Shown: positions 1-10,957 of the stretch, piece by piece
Layout: each line of letters begins with the position of its first letter
Position numbering within the stretch: position 1 is the first letter of the stretch
Source: Nageia nagi
Taxonomy: Eukaryota; Pinophyta
DNA: 64,000 nt
NCBI GenBank assembly: GCA_050084985.1
Contig: JBITNC010000001.1
Location: forward strand, 187,984,001-188,048,000
Direction of reading: 5' to 3'
The notes under the pieces: generated by a model
Seen by the model: the letters and a program-made list of their open reading frames with translations, nothing else
What the model was told of the DNA's origin: nothing
The model's database searches: none
Translations under genes and position numbers: made by a program

Positions 1-1277
1 ATATCAAAATCGTATGCTTGTAGTTTGGTGACCCATTTTTGCTGCCTTTCATTTAAATCTTGCTACCCCAAGAAATACTTCAAACTGTTGTGGTTAGTTT
101 TGACTACAAATTTCCCACATACCAGGTATTGCTTAAATTTGGCTAACGCATGCATGATGGCTAGCATTTCCTTGTCATAGATTTTGAAAGTTTGTTCCTA
201 TTTAGTGAGCTTCCTGCTTTGATAAACAATAGGTCTTCCTTTTTGTGATAAAATAGCCCCAATACCTATTCCAGAGGTGTCACATTCTATAGTAAATGGT
301 ATAAAGAAATCAGGCATAGCCAACATGGGACAAGTGGTCATTACCTCTTTTAACCTTTCAAAGGCTCTTTGAGCCTCATTGCTCCAAATGAAAGAATCTT
401 TCTTGGTCAGATCTGTAAGTGGAAAAGCCAACTATGAGAATCCTTTAATGAACCACCTGTAATAATTACACAACCCCAAAAATCCCCTTAAATGTGTTAA
501 ATTGTTGGGGGTGGGCCATTCCTGAATTGAGGCAATCTTTTGTTGGTCAACTTGTACTCCTACCTTGCTGATTACATGCCCCAAATACATTACTTGAGTT
601 AGGCCAAACTCACACTTAGATTGTTTGGCAAAGAATTGGTGCCCCTTTAAGACACTTAGCACCACGTCCAAGTGTTAGAGATGCTTTTCCCATGTTTTGC
701 TGTATACCAAGATATCATCAAAGAAGACTAACACAAATTTTCTCAATTGTTCCCTAAAGATTTGATTCATGGCAGACTGGAAAGTAGCTGGAGCATTAGT
801 TAATCCAAATGGCATTACCAGAAATTCAAAATGTCCATAGTGACAACGGAAGGTTGTTTTATGTACATCTTCATCTTTCATCTTTATTTGATGATATCCT
901 GATCTAAGATCTATTTTGAAAAAATATTGAGCACCATGTAATTCATCAATTAATTCATCTACTCTAAGGATGGGATACCTATTTTTGATAGTCTTCATGT
1001 TGAGCAACTGATAGTCTATGCACATCCTCATGGTTCCATCCTTCTTCTTGACCAACACTACTGGAGATGCAAAGGGGCTAGTACTGGGATGAATATATCC
1101 CATGTCTAGAAGTTCCTTAATGGTCTTCTTGATCTCATTTTTGAAAGCATGTGGATGCCTGTATGGTGTCACAATTATTGGTTTGGCCCTTAATTCTAAC
1201 TCGATGTGATGCTCAAATCCTCTGCTGGGTGGAGGTTCTTTAGGGAGTTCTTCAAAAACTTTGTTGTGTTTCTTCAA
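1..1277 (-). pseudogene. Gypsy pol: reverse transcriptase and RNase H, broken
   Basis: Part of the polyprotein that copies element RNA into DNA. The reading frame starting at 1277 shows a typical Ty3/Gypsy reverse transcriptase: [46 protein letters not shown] and the catalytic FFDDILVYS box near 690-730. The same frame continues through the RT thumb (SKCEFGL, VMYLGHVIS) into an RNase H domain (TIECDTSGIGIGAILSQ). Three in-frame stops interrupt it, at 675-677, 432-434 and 198-200, with no frame change, so decay is by point mutation. The remaining RNase H text continues below 198 to the window edge. This copy cannot make a full polyprotein. Confidence 0.9.
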
Positions 1278-2024
1278 TATTTGTTGTATATCTGGATGGG
1301 CCCAATTTGACTTCTGCTGTGTTGAGATGGTGAATGTAGTGCTCCAGAGGATGTCTTATTTTTCTAGCTCTTTTTCGATCTCTTGTGAGGATACTTGTAT
1401 AACTTCCATTCTCTTGAAAGTGGCACTTGGTGATGCTTTCCTCTTACTATCTTGAAGCATGATATCCTTTCCTTGATACTTGAATTTGATCTCATGAGTA
1501 TAATAGTTGGTCTAGAATTCTCCAAGTGATTTGATCCATGGGGCTCCTAATACCATAGTGACATCCTGCAAGGGATAGACCAAATATTCTCCTGTAAATG
1601 AATATTCCCCTATTTGAAAACCAAAATTGCTTACCCTCTGAGAATAGTTGGTGACTTCATATTTGGAGTTAGAGATATAAAAATCCCTATCATTGTTACA
1701 TGTTATTTGTTGTTGCTGGATGAATTATGACCTGATGAAGTTGTGCGTGGCCTTCCCATCAATCATGATTTTTACTGGAATATTTCCAAATTTTGCTTTT
1801 AAATAAAATGTAGAGGGATGTGATGTACCATGTACTAAAGCAGGGGTAGGAGGTGGATCTGAAGATTTTTCCTTAAATACCTTCATGTAATGATGATGTC
1901 TTTACCCTTGACAGGAGTGTCCGAAGATCCATTCGCTTTGACAAAACCAACATAATTTGATCATCATCCTTCTTGAATTGGTGCAATCTCCCCTTTTCAT
2001 TTTTTCTAGGATGGTAGGAAACGT
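1278..2024 (-). pseudogene. Gypsy gag/protease remnant, internally deleted
   Basis: Only about 750 bp separate the primer site from reverse transcriptase, where a complete element needs a full gag and protease. Two relics remain. At 1911-1952 there is a zinc-knuckle-like CWFCQSEWIFGHSC (CX2CX7HXC). At 1735-1770 there is a retropepsin-like IMIDGKATHNFI, in which the usual DSG/DGG triad reads DGK. The zinc knuckle lies only about 25 codons past the primer site, so most of gag has been lost. Stops occur between the relics. The domain assignment rests on short motifs. Confidence 0.6.
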
Positions 2025-2037
2025 GGCTCTGATACCA
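2025..2037 (-). other. Primer-binding site, tRNA-iMet type (Gypsy)
   Basis: The minus strand reads TGGTATCAGAGCC immediately inside the LTR end at 2039. This matches the 3' end of initiator tRNA-Met, the usual minus-strand primer of plant LTR elements, and fixes the element orientation. Confidence 0.9.
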
Positions 2038-2038
2038 C

Positions 2039-3143
2039 TGTAATATCCCAAAAACTCACAAAATGTGATTTTTGTTAAAGTGTAATATTCCAAGTTGAAA
2101 TATCACTATTAGGAATTTATATATATTTTTATATTTTTTCTAACTAGCTCGATTCAAATCAGATCTACAAATTGAATAAGAAATAGAGCTAGAAATGAAT
2201 TTTATTCTTTAAGAGCTGGGATGTCCCAAATGGAAAAGTACAATACTCAAGGAAAAATACCCAAATGCTCAAGAAGGGGGATGTTTGCCCTCACAAGGTA
2301 GATTTGGATGATCTGGCCCTGCAAGTTCTTCAACCTCTTCTCCCCAATGCTGGATGAGCCTCCTCACACTGATTCAACTGGTCTGGATCTAGGATGTGCC
2401 TCCTCACACTAATTTGGTAGGTTAGATCTCGATCTAGAATATGGCTGCACTGGTTGGATCTGGATTTGCCCCACTGGCTGGATCTGGATCAAGGATGAAA
2501 TAGTTCCACCACACTAGCTCAAACTATTCTAGTAACTCCACCTCACTGGCTCGAGCTACTCTAGCAACTCCACCTCACTGGCTTGAGCTACTATCCTAGC
2601 TTAGGTAAGAACTCCTCCACACTGGCTCGAGCTCTCCTACAAAGCTAGCTAGAAAGCTATAACTCCACTAGCTGCTAACCCCTGAAAAGAGATAAACTCT
2701 GATGATCTTCCAGCATCCCCCCAAATGATGCATCCCATCTCCTTTTATAACAAGATCTCTCATACCTTGGAATCACCCAAAGTGCAACGTCCCTCTTCTG
2801 GTGTCTTGGGATGAAAAATTAAATCATCTAGGGACCCAGAAAGCCCAACATCCCATAATGGTTGCCTAGAGATGCCAAATTACAAGATCAATGGCTCATA
2901 AATGCAACGTCCCATTATGAGAGACTAATATTACATTAATTACAAATAATTGAGCCAGATTAATTAAATAAAATCCAAGGGTGAGTGCCTCAAGGGTCTC
3001 TTTAGCCTTGGTTACAGAAATAAATGCAAAATATTAATAAAATACTCCTAAATTAATTTATTTTTGGTTTCTCCTCCTTTGCCATGAACGTCACACTCTA
3101 AGAGGAGAGAAAGTGGACGTTTTACAAATTTGGGGACATTACA
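2039..3143 (-). repeat. 5' LTR of the Gypsy element
   Basis: The LTR is 1105 bp with inverted ends TGTAATRTCCC. Positions 2290-2660 hold an irregular series of short repeats built on CCTCACACTG and CACTGGCTCGAGC, more GC-rich than the surroundings. The inner end abuts the primer site and the outer end abuts Copia reverse transcriptase sequence. Confidence 0.9.
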
Positions 3144-3720
3144 TTGAGCTACAAAAAGAGCAAGGATAACTCTTATAGTAAGCATCTTTACCATGGGAGT
3201 AAAGGTTTTCTCATAATCTACATCATATTTCTGAGAAAAACCTTTAGCTACTAACCTTGCCTTGTATTTCTCAATATCTCCAACTGAATTGAACTTGACC
3301 TTATAGATCCACTTATTACCAATCACATTCTTCTCATTAGGATAAGGAACCAAATCCGAAGTTTTATTTTTCATAAGCACTTCATACTCCACTTTCATAT
3401 CTTCTATCCAGGACTTGTACTTTGAACCTTCGTTGAAGGTTGAAGGCTCATGCTTATTTTCAATCTTGGTAATTAAGGACTTGTTCAAGGTCATGCTCCT
3501 TGTTACCCTTTATGTTGGAGAATTTTGTTCCTAAGGTGACTTATCTACATCAATATCCAACCAACTAGGAGCAACTAAAGAGCCCTCTGGATCATCAACA
3601 TCCTCATTAGAAGTAGATTCTTCAGGAAGTTCATTGAACTTTACATCCTTTGAATCGAATACTACTTTATAGGTTGGAGAGTAGAGCTTGTAGCCTCTAT
3701 GTTGACTATAATAACCCACA
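3144..3720 (-). pseudogene. Copia-A1 pol: integrase tail and start of reverse transcriptase
   Basis: From 3720 downward the frame reads the integrase C-terminal end (YYSQHRGYKLYSP, VKFNELPEES), then after a stop near 3531 the linker and the first reverse transcriptase blocks (NVIGNKWIYKVKFNSVGD, KYKARLVAKGFSQKY, YEKTFTPM). Copia sequence stops at codon VILALFVAQ at 3144. The remaining 32 codons of that open frame, down to 3048, are LTR sequence of the inserted Gypsy element, so the 148-residue frame at 3048-3494 is a chimera and not a real protein. Confidence 0.88.
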
Positions 3721-4480
3721 AAGATGCATTTTTTAGCTCTTTATCCAACTTTTGTTTTCTCAAAAATAATGTAGAAGAATGCTTCATAACCAAACACCTT
3801 AAGTTGAGAAATGTTAGTTTTTCTTCTTTACCAAGCCTCAAAAGGAGTTTTATTCTAAATAACTTTTGTGGGACACCTATTCAAGGTGTAAGTAGTAGTG
3901 CTTATAGCTTTACCCCATAATAATTTATGAAGATTACCCAACATGCATCTAGCCATCTCCATAATTATTTTATTTTTCCTTTCAGCAAAATCGTTCTGCT
4001 AACGAGTGTAAGGAATCGTAAACTACCTTTTGATTCCATACTTAGCATAATAGTCATTGAACTCATTGCTATTATATTCACCCCATTATCAAATTTCAAC
4101 ATCTTGAATTTAAGGTTAGTTTGATACTCAACAAAGGCTTTAAAAATCTTAAAACTTTTAAAAGTTTGGTCCTTGTGCTCAAGTAGATACCCAAAGGTCA
4201 TCCTACTAAAGTCATTAATGAAGGTCAAGATGTAAGATGCTCCTCCAAGCGGCTTAGTCTAAAATGGACCCATCAAATCTAAATGCACAAGTTGAAGATG
4301 TTGAGATGCTTTTGTTGCCTTATCTTTTTCAAATTTTTATCTATGCATCTTGCCAAGAATGCACTTCTTGCATAGACCAACCAAAGGAGAAATTGAAGGT
4401 AAACCTTTCACAAGTTCTTGATATTTCATTACTTGAATACTCTTATGGTTAAGGTGCCCTAAATGATGGTGCTAAAGATT
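3721..4480 (-). pseudogene. Copia-A1 integrase core, broken
   Basis: The minus strand encodes a Copia integrase: zinc-finger part (HLGHLNHKSIQ), the first catalytic region with Asp intact (LVHLDLMGP near 4270-4300), NDFSRMTFGYLLEHKDQTF (4228-4150), and a second catalytic region where Asp remains but the following GGE is lost (KFDNGVN). The third region has decayed to a FAERKNK-like form. Several stops and frame changes lie between the blocks. It is collinear with the open integrase of Copia-A3 at 62800-63700. Confidence 0.85.
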
Positions 4481-4900
4481 GCCTCTATAACATACACTAG
4501 AAGTATGACACATCTTTGATGGAACCTAATCTATGATGTAAATGATATCTTTCATAGATCTTTTAACCAAAGTGGGAAGTCCTTTCTTAATGCACCAAGA
4601 TTGAGATTTGAACTCAAAAGAGTACCCTTTTTTAGCAACTTGGATCATAGAGAGAAGGTTCATCCTTAACTTATGAGCATAGAGAACATTTTCAAGAACT
4701 TTTTCATGAATCAACACACTCTCAATTCTTTGGACTTGAAGAGTAGATTTATCACCTATCACAACCATATCTTTTCTATACTTATGAAAGTTCTCAAACT
4801 TTTCCTTTTCAAAGTATAGGTGATTAGTGCAACCGAAGTCAATAAGCCATTTAGATGAAAAAAAGTGAGATAAGGAGTAGAGAATTGTAGCAAAACCAAC
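4481..4900 (-). pseudogene. Copia-A1 protease tail and gag-pre-integrase region
   Basis: The open stretch at 4526-4768 reads VVIGDKSTLQVQ, NVLYAHKLRMNLLSMIQVAK, GYSFEFKSQSWCIKKGL. This is the segment after the retropepsin active site and before the integrase zinc finger in Copia polyproteins, and it aligns with Copia-A3 at 62520-62760. Stops flank it on both sides. Confidence 0.8.
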
Positions 4901-5830
4901 ATGAACATTCTTCTTTTCTTTGAAGTTCTTTATATTTCCATTACCTTTGAACTTTTTTTTTCTCTTCTTTTTGTAGTAATTAACTTCTTTGTGACCTTAA
5001 ATGCCATAATTTTTACAATTACCATCAAAATTTTCCTTAGGATATGGATTGTTTGCTTTACCTTTTCCATCTCTTTGCTTGAAGTGGTTATTGTTGTTGT
5101 TGTTGTTCTTGTTGATGTGGTTATTATTTCTATTGTTCCTACTACTATTGTATCCATTACCTCTTTTCTCAAACCTTTTGGAGGAATAAGGATAAGATTT
5201 CTTTTGATGGTTGAATTTATTTTTGAAAGGAGTTTTATTGCTATAAGAGAAATGCTATTATCCTTAGGAGAAGAAATCAACACCTTATTGTTAAGGGTTT
5301 CCTCATGCTTCAATAGGTTCCTTGAAAGGTTCTCAAGGGAGAAGACTTCTTCTTCATCATCAAGCCTTGTTTCCATAACTATCACAAAGTTTCTAAACTT
5401 TGAAGAAAGGCTTTGAATAATGAAGACCATGAACTCATCATTGATCCAATTGCACCCACAAGCAACAAATTAGGTCCTTAGATCAATGATTTTATTCAAG
5501 TAGATATTCACATTTTCATCTTCCCCTTAACAAGATTTAAGCAACTTTTAGAGAATGGTAAACCTTCTTGAAAAATTTGAATCAAGGTAGATTTGCTTAA
5601 GCTTATCCCAGGCTTCCTTTTTCAAGGTTGAGGAGGAAATCATCAGGAGCATATCATTCGAAATTACATGATAAATAATGGAAGTTACCAATTCATTCTT
5701 CGTGTTGTGAGCCTCTAGTGCCTTCTCATTTATAGAAGGTACAAGGTTCTCATTCACTATTTACCAAAGCTTCCTTGCCTGCAATTCATCTCTCATACAA
5801 GATTTCCAATCCCAAAGTTGGAACCATCAA
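4901..5830 (-). pseudogene. Copia-A1 gag, broken
   Basis: Two minus-strand stretches, 5548-5757 and 4930-5430, match the gag of Copia-A3 in order: NEKALEAHNTKNELVTS, IYHVISNDMLLMISSST, AWDKLKQIYLDSNFSRRFTI, then FRNFVIVMETRLDDEEEV and LLKHEETLNNK. Frameshifts near 5440-5540 separate them. Downstream the threonine- and lysine-rich region before the zinc knuckle is degraded. Gag would package element RNA. The long plus-strand open frame at 4901-5416 is only the antisense of this gag. Confidence 0.85.
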
Positions 5831-6623
5831 GAATGTGTTTGGGTAAAAAGAAGTCTCCCATTTTCTACACAAGAATGTGAAATAATAAGCATGTGATTAA
5901 ATAAATAATATTAAATGTTATGTTTTAACCAAATAAATAATAAATGTTATATTTAACACTAAAGACATGCTTGATTTGATTCACAAGTGCAAATATTTTA
6001 CAATTCAAATAATAAACCCATGTACCCAAATGTATTTTTGATCTCAAAAATCGTAGATGTAGAGTGACATTGTTGAGGTTTGTTTTCTTGTTTAAAATTA
6101 AGCTTTCACTTGGATGCCCACACAAGAGGAGCTTAATATACTCTCACAAGGAGAAGTACTAGCTATTTTCCAAGGTTTTGATATTTATTGGATCAACCAA
6201 ATTATTAATCTTGATTAGGTTTTAAGTTTTCCTTATAAGTTATCAGGATAATCCTTGAATGGATGTGCAGACATATGGTATCACTACACACATGCCTACC
6301 CACCTAATAGAGTTATGTCTAGACCAACAGAGGACTTAGGGGTAATTGAGAAGTACAAACTTTTTACCACTTGGATCATTAGACTTAAAGGCTACAGTTT
6401 GCTTGTCCTCACCTCATGGCTCTCCAAATAAGTCATGTTGCAAAATGTACATGCGGATGTGTTCATTTTAGGGGGTTGCTCATATCAATGTTTGCATTTT
6501 TTATGTGCATAAACAAATAAATCAAGGTATGAAACATGAAGTACAAGAGCATAAGTAAAACATCATCCATTCATAACATGGAATCTTCATAGTACAATGG
6601 GTTTTGTTTACTAACCCCTAGAG
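5831..6623 (-). other. Copia-A1 leader, gag-proximal part with conserved block
   Basis: Noncoding leader between primer site and gag. On the minus strand, 6475-6130 aligns closely with 51937-52275 (Copia-A2) and 60938-61275 (Copia-A3), including shared strings such as ACATGACTT, CATCCATTCA, GGATTATCCT and TACTTCTCCTTGTGAGAGTA. The reading frames in this block are not conserved, so the conservation looks RNA- or DNA-level. Confidence 0.75.
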
Positions 6624-7235
6624 TGTTGAAAATGGAGACTATAGCCAGCCAGCCAACCGGCCAGACCCTATCAGAACCAGCCAGCTGGCCAAAATAGAGA
6701 GCATTTCTTTTCTCGTTTGACACCAAATTTCCATTGCCAAGAAGCCATGACACTTGGATATGAGTTACTGAAGGGTTGGGGGTAACCTCATGACCTTCTA
6801 GATCCAGCTTGGGTTTAAGTTGGGTTTGTTTGTATTTATAAATAAGAGGCTTGAGTTGAGGCATATAGATTGAAGTTTGTAAGTAGTTTTAGCAGCAGTT
6901 GTGAGTTGCTTGTAATTGTAGTTTGGTGGCTTATGTAGATAGCCTGAGAGAGAGAGATTGTAGTGAGGCTTTGTTGTATCTCCAAAGTGAAGGTTGTAGC
7001 AAGGTTGTGCTGCTGGTTTGTTGCTTAGATGACTTGGAAGAATGTTATGCAAAAGGGTTGAAAGCTTCTCTATGGATGTAGCCTACATTGGGTGAACCAC
7101 ATTATCTCTTGTCTCTCTCATTGTGTGATTGATGTTCATAGTTGTTTGATTTCAGTATGCTTGAATGTTGTTTTTTTCCAAGGAGTAGGAGAATTATTGA
7201 TGCTCTTGTTTATATGAATTCATTGAATCCTAACA
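6624..7235 (+). repeat. 5' LTR of Copia-B
   Basis: A 612-bp segment running from TGTTGAAAATGG to GAATCCTAACA, directly followed by a primer site. A TATA-like TATTTATAAATA lies at 6833-6844, a plausible promoter about 400 bp before the LTR end. The left edge is placed by the TGTTGA start only. Confidence 0.72.
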
Positions 7236-7237
7236 AG

Positions 7238-7249
7238 TGGTATCAGAGC
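7238..7249 (+). other. Primer-binding site of Copia-B
   Basis: TGGTATCAGAGC, an exact match to the end of plant initiator tRNA-Met, two bases after the LTR end. Confidence 0.92.
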
Positions 7250-7312
7250 TTGTTGTTTTGTTGGGATTTTGTTGGTGAATCTTGTTTGTAGATTGGAACC
7301 AAGAAGAGCACT

Positions 7313-7545
7313 ATGGCAGAAGAAGGGAGGCTGAAGGTGGAAAGATTTAATGGGAAAGGATTTCAATTTTGAAAAATGCAAATGGAAGACTACCTCTACC
7401 AAAAGGATCTCTATCAACCTCTAGAAGATAAGAGTAAGAAACCGACTACTATGAGTGATGGAGATTGGAACTTGTTGGATAGAAAAGCCTTAGGGGCTGT
7501 TAGACTTTGTTTAAGTTCTAGTGTAGCTTTCAATATTTCTGGTGA
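7313..7545 (+). pseudogene. Copia-B gag, N-terminal fragment
   Basis: Starts at ATG 7313, 64 bp after the primer site. The reading VERFNGKGFQF, KMQMEDYLYQKDLYQPLEDK, WNLLDRKALGAVRLCLSSSVAFNIS is the conserved N-terminus of many plant Copia gag proteins (UBN2/DUF4219-type). Codon 20 is TGA (7370-7372) where the family usually has Trp, so the frame is dead. Homology ends near 7540. Confidence 0.82.
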
Positions 7546-8930
7546 TAAATACTTAAGCATAAGCATGTATTAATTCTATGATTTGTATAAGTTAACTTTG
7601 AATAAATGATAAAAAAAGAACTAATTCATCCACAAGTCTACAAAGAATTAATTGAAAGCATATACCAATACTTTTAGTGCATGTAAATTTAATTCAAATT
7701 TTAAATTCTTACTCCACACATTAGTCTAATTAAAGCATGTCATGATGAAATAAAAGGCTTGCTTATCAAGTAAAGAAAAAACATTGTTACTACCTCTACT
7801 CTTACCATAAAATAGAAATAGGTTTTTAATGGGCATAGAAAAAAAACCAAGAGCATAGAAGAGTGCCATGTTCCTATACGAGGAGGGAGAAGCGACAGGT
7901 ACTAAGTGAGGGTCACGCGGTGGGTTCTCCCACCATCGTCCAAGAGTTGCACATGAAGGAAAGGGGTCAAGGCAGAATGGGAGGTGATGTGTTAGGTAAT
8001 GGATGGCGCAAGTGGAGGCTACACAAAGAGAAGGTAGAAGGGTTGGGAGAAAAAGAAGTTGTACAATAAAAATAAGGCCTGTAAAGCAAAAAAAATTCCA
8101 TGTAAATTTAAAAAAAGAACTTCTATCAATGTTGCCACCTACACCATCATCGATGAGAGAGAGGGTAGGGTTTGGTCAATTAGATGGTTGACCTCCCCCT
8201 ATGAAAAACAAAAATACAACATTCAAAAAATTGCAAGGTTGAAGCCAACACATGCAAGGCATGAGGTAGGAAAGGGCATTCAAGGCCACATAACATCCTA
8301 TGCCATGGAGGAAAGCTTACTGCAGGTGGTGCTAGAGGCCAAGCAGTGCCTAAAAAAACTTGTATTTGAAATCTCAAGGTTAAAAAAAAGTTTATTATAT
8401 ATATATTTACAACCACTTTGAAAATAATTGTAAATAGATTACAACTATTGTAAAAAAAATTACTTTCCTCCACCTTTTATTGTAACATTTCTTTACAAAT
8501 TTGTGAAAAAAAATTGCATCCTTTTAATATAACATATTATTGCTATCTTATAAATTTTACTTTTTTTTTAAATTGCAACTAATAAAATATTTTTTTTAGA
8601 GAAAAAAAATTCATAGCAATAATATATAAGTATATTCTAAAATTAAATAAGTTCATAACAAAAGGATGTTAGTACCTTAGTGAAATAATCCAATAAAATA
8701 ACCAAGATGTATAAAAATTATACATTATTATACTAAGGAAATTTCCCATAAAAATAATTATGATTAACAAAAAACATGTTAGCATCATGTAACAAAAATA
8801 AAGGAAAGGATTTTATACCTTTGAATATCTTTTACCTCACAATGAAGAGTAGGTTTAATACCTCCAAGTTGAATACCTCTAAGATGTTGAATGGGAGCTT
8901 CCTCTCCAAGAAGAAGAGCTTCCACACCAA
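7546..8930 (-). other. Copia-A1 leader, PBS-proximal part with GC-richer insert
   Basis: Noncoding on both strands as far as I can tell. 8800-8930 on the minus strand matches the Copia-A2 and A3 leaders just inside the primer site (TTCATTGTGAGGTAAAA followed by CAAAGGTATAA). 7860-8350 is clearly more GC-rich than its surroundings and carries several short open frames that I do not recognise. It occupies about the same place relative to the primer site as the captured gene pieces in the Copia-A3 leader. Confidence 0.5.
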
Positions 8931-8943
8931 GCTCTAATACCAA
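8931..8943 (-). other. Primer-binding site of Copia-A1
   Basis: The minus strand reads TTGGTATTAGAGC, a one-mismatch version of the tRNA-iMet site, just inside the LTR. Confidence 0.88.
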
Positions 8944-8945
8944 AT

Positions 8946-9446
8946 TGAAGGAACTAACACTAAAAAGATAATTTCTAAACAACCAAGATCACATGAAATC
9001 TCACAAAACACATCTAACTAACTCACAAAGCAATCTCACAAAGATAACACAAGATGTAAGTGGTTCCTCCGACTAGGAGTACATCCACTAACTAGATCTT
9101 TACTTCAATCACAAATACAACTCTCTTACAATCCTTAAAATCTTATCTCCTACGCTTCTATCCTATAGCATAACTTTACTCCACAATTGATGTGTGGTAA
9201 CAAAGAGGGAGCCTTCTATTTATAGGCCAAAATCCCTCTTTGGATCACCCTTTTATCCAATGTACAAAAGCATGACATGCACAACCTTTTACCCAAGGGG
9301 CATGCTCATGACATGGAGTGTAGGACAAGTTACATTATCATATTCACTAAAATACTTAAGGTATCAAATGATACCCTTAAGTATTAGTGAACTTACATAG
9401 AAAACTATTACAAAACCTTTACAATAATGCATTATACATTCCATCA
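8946..9446 (-). repeat. 5' LTR of Copia-A1
   Basis: A 501-bp LTR, TG...CA on the plus strand (TGAAGGAACTAAC to CATTCCATCA). It is homologous along its length to the LTRs at 38815, 50350, 56045 and 57778. The TATA motif TATAAATA (plus-strand TATTTATA at 9217-9224) is followed on the minus strand by GAAGGCTCCC, as in the solo LTR. Confidence 0.9.
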
Positions 9447-10090
9447 TCCTCCTCTTCAACTCATGCATTTACAACTCTTGCATCTTCACATCCTTCTTCT
9501 CTTAACTCCTATTATAAAAACATTCAAGGATGTAGTTAATGAAACTTCAAAACTATAAAAACATTCAAAGAGTTAGTTATAAAAAAAGGATTTAAAGTAA
9601 TGTAGTACCTCTTTGGCCACATCATGTCCTTTAGGAATTACCACCTCACCTCCTTCTTGTCTTACCCCTATTATGAAACATTTAAGGGGTTATTCATTAC
9701 AACTTCAAAACTATAAAAATATTCAAGGGGTTAGTTGAGAAAAAAAGAATTTAAATCATTACAGTACTTGCATGGTTGCATCCTCCTCTCTAACTCTTGC
9801 ATCTACAACTCTTGCATATTCATGTCCTTCTTCTTTTACTTCCTATTATGAAAATATTAAAAGATGTATTTAATACAACTCCAAAACTATGAAAATATTT
9901 AAAGTAATGTAGTACCTCTTTGATTGCATCATATCCTTAAGAAATTGATATCACTCCACCTCCTTCTTGTATTCCCCCCTATTATGAAAACATTCAAGGT
10001 TTTAGTTAGTACAACTTAAAAATTATGAAAGCATTCAAGGGGTTAGTTAAGAAAAAAGAATTTAAAGCAACACAATACCAACAAAAATGC
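9447..10090. repeat. Degenerate tandem repeat, about 335-bp period
   Basis: Two diverged units start near 9443 and 9780. Each has CATCCTCCTCTYYAACTC, a CTCTTGCATMTTCA box, CCTATTATRAAAA, CATTCAAGG and TTTAAAGTAATGTAGTACCTCTTTG. No coding potential seen. Confidence 0.6.
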
Positions 10091-10105
10091 ATCTACTTCC
10101 AAAAG

Positions 10106-10870
10106 ATTATGAATCTTTATATTAAATCCCTATTATGTTGCTTTATTCATTTTTCTATATTCTCTTCACTTTATGCATTTACATTTGTAACTTGATGTGC
10201 TCCTTTGCTACCTCTGATAGATATTCATAACGTCATCACTTGCTATTTGCTCAACGCTTCCTTTACCAATCTAATTTTATTAGTTCTAGCATAGTTTTTA
10301 AGCATTTTTAGTATGTCCTCCCTTTCCTTCAAATATTTCTCTTTATTATATTGATGAGATGGTTTATCCTTTTGTAATTTATTATATCTAGTAATTGAAG
10401 ATCAAGATGAGTTATCATCCTATGGTGATTCAATGTAGAGCATTGCCAACACTTTTTACCCCCAATATGACTATAAACATCAATGATGTAGTAGAATAAT
10501 AACCTCCCACCTAGCTCATGAGCATGCTAATCTCCACTAGGACCATAATATGTAAATAACTTGTCATCCTATAACAAGTAAATGAGATCAACTATTAATA
10601 TGTTCATTGTATACTAAATTTGTATGATCAAGAAGCATTTCATAAATACTAACCATTTCAATTTGGAGGTCACAACCATGATTAGAGCTAGATAGAAGTA
10701 CATGAAGGTTTTCTTCCACCTATGTATTGATAAAATAATTCATTTATTAGTAATATAATATATCTTCATGAAAAATACTTTAAAGGAAGTGGTGATGTAC
10801 CTTTGAAGAGGAATAAGTTACCTATTCACTCAAATGTCTCTAAGAATGAATTTAAGAGAAGCCGAAACCA

Positions 10871-10957
<87 letters not shown>

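Larger units (their letters stand above)
1..3143 (-). mobile_element. Ty3/Gypsy LTR retrotransposon, 5' part (left side outside window)
   Basis: Read on the minus strand the order is 5' LTR (3143 to 2039), primer-binding site, a shortened gag/protease region, then reverse transcriptase and RNase H running off the left edge. The LTR is bounded by TGTAATATCCC at 2039 and GGGGACATTACA at 3143, so it starts TG and ends CA on both strands. It interrupts the reverse transcriptase of a minus-strand Copia element exactly at 3143/3144, so it is the younger of the two. The other LTR and the matching target duplication (expected TTGAG, 3144-3148) lie outside the window. Confidence 0.9.
6624..7545 (+). 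mobile_element. Copia-B: truncated plus-strand Copia (5' LTR plus gag start)
   Basis: A plus-strand LTR (6624-7235), a primer-binding site and the first ~75 gag codons lie inside the leader of Copia-A1. Similarity to Copia gag stops after residues AFNIS near 7540. No pol or 3' LTR follows, so the copy is truncated. Its LTR sequence is unlike the Copia-A LTRs. Confidence 0.8.
3144..9446 (-). mobile_element. Copia-A1: Ty1/Copia retrotransposon, 5' part, interrupted
   Basis: Minus-strand order from the right: 5' LTR (9446-8946), primer site (8943-8931), a leader of about 3 kb, gag (about 5830-4900), protease, integrase, and the start of reverse transcriptase, cut at 3144 by the Gypsy insertion. 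Protein and leader sequences match Copia-A3 (57778-64000) in the same order, so both belong to one family. A plus-strand Copia of another family is inserted in the leader (6624-7545). The 3' half would lie left of the window. Confidence 0.88.

Noticed and set aside
4901-5416. 171-codon open frame on the plus strand, hydrophobic and valine-rich
   Set aside because: It is the exact antisense of the Copia-A1 gag. The valine run mirrors an ACT-rich stretch of gag, and no independent homology is visible.
7863-8421. Several overlapping open frames in the GC-richer part of the Copia-A1 leader
   Set aside because: No recognisable motif, overlapping frames on both strands and no conserved start; kept only as a composition anomaly.
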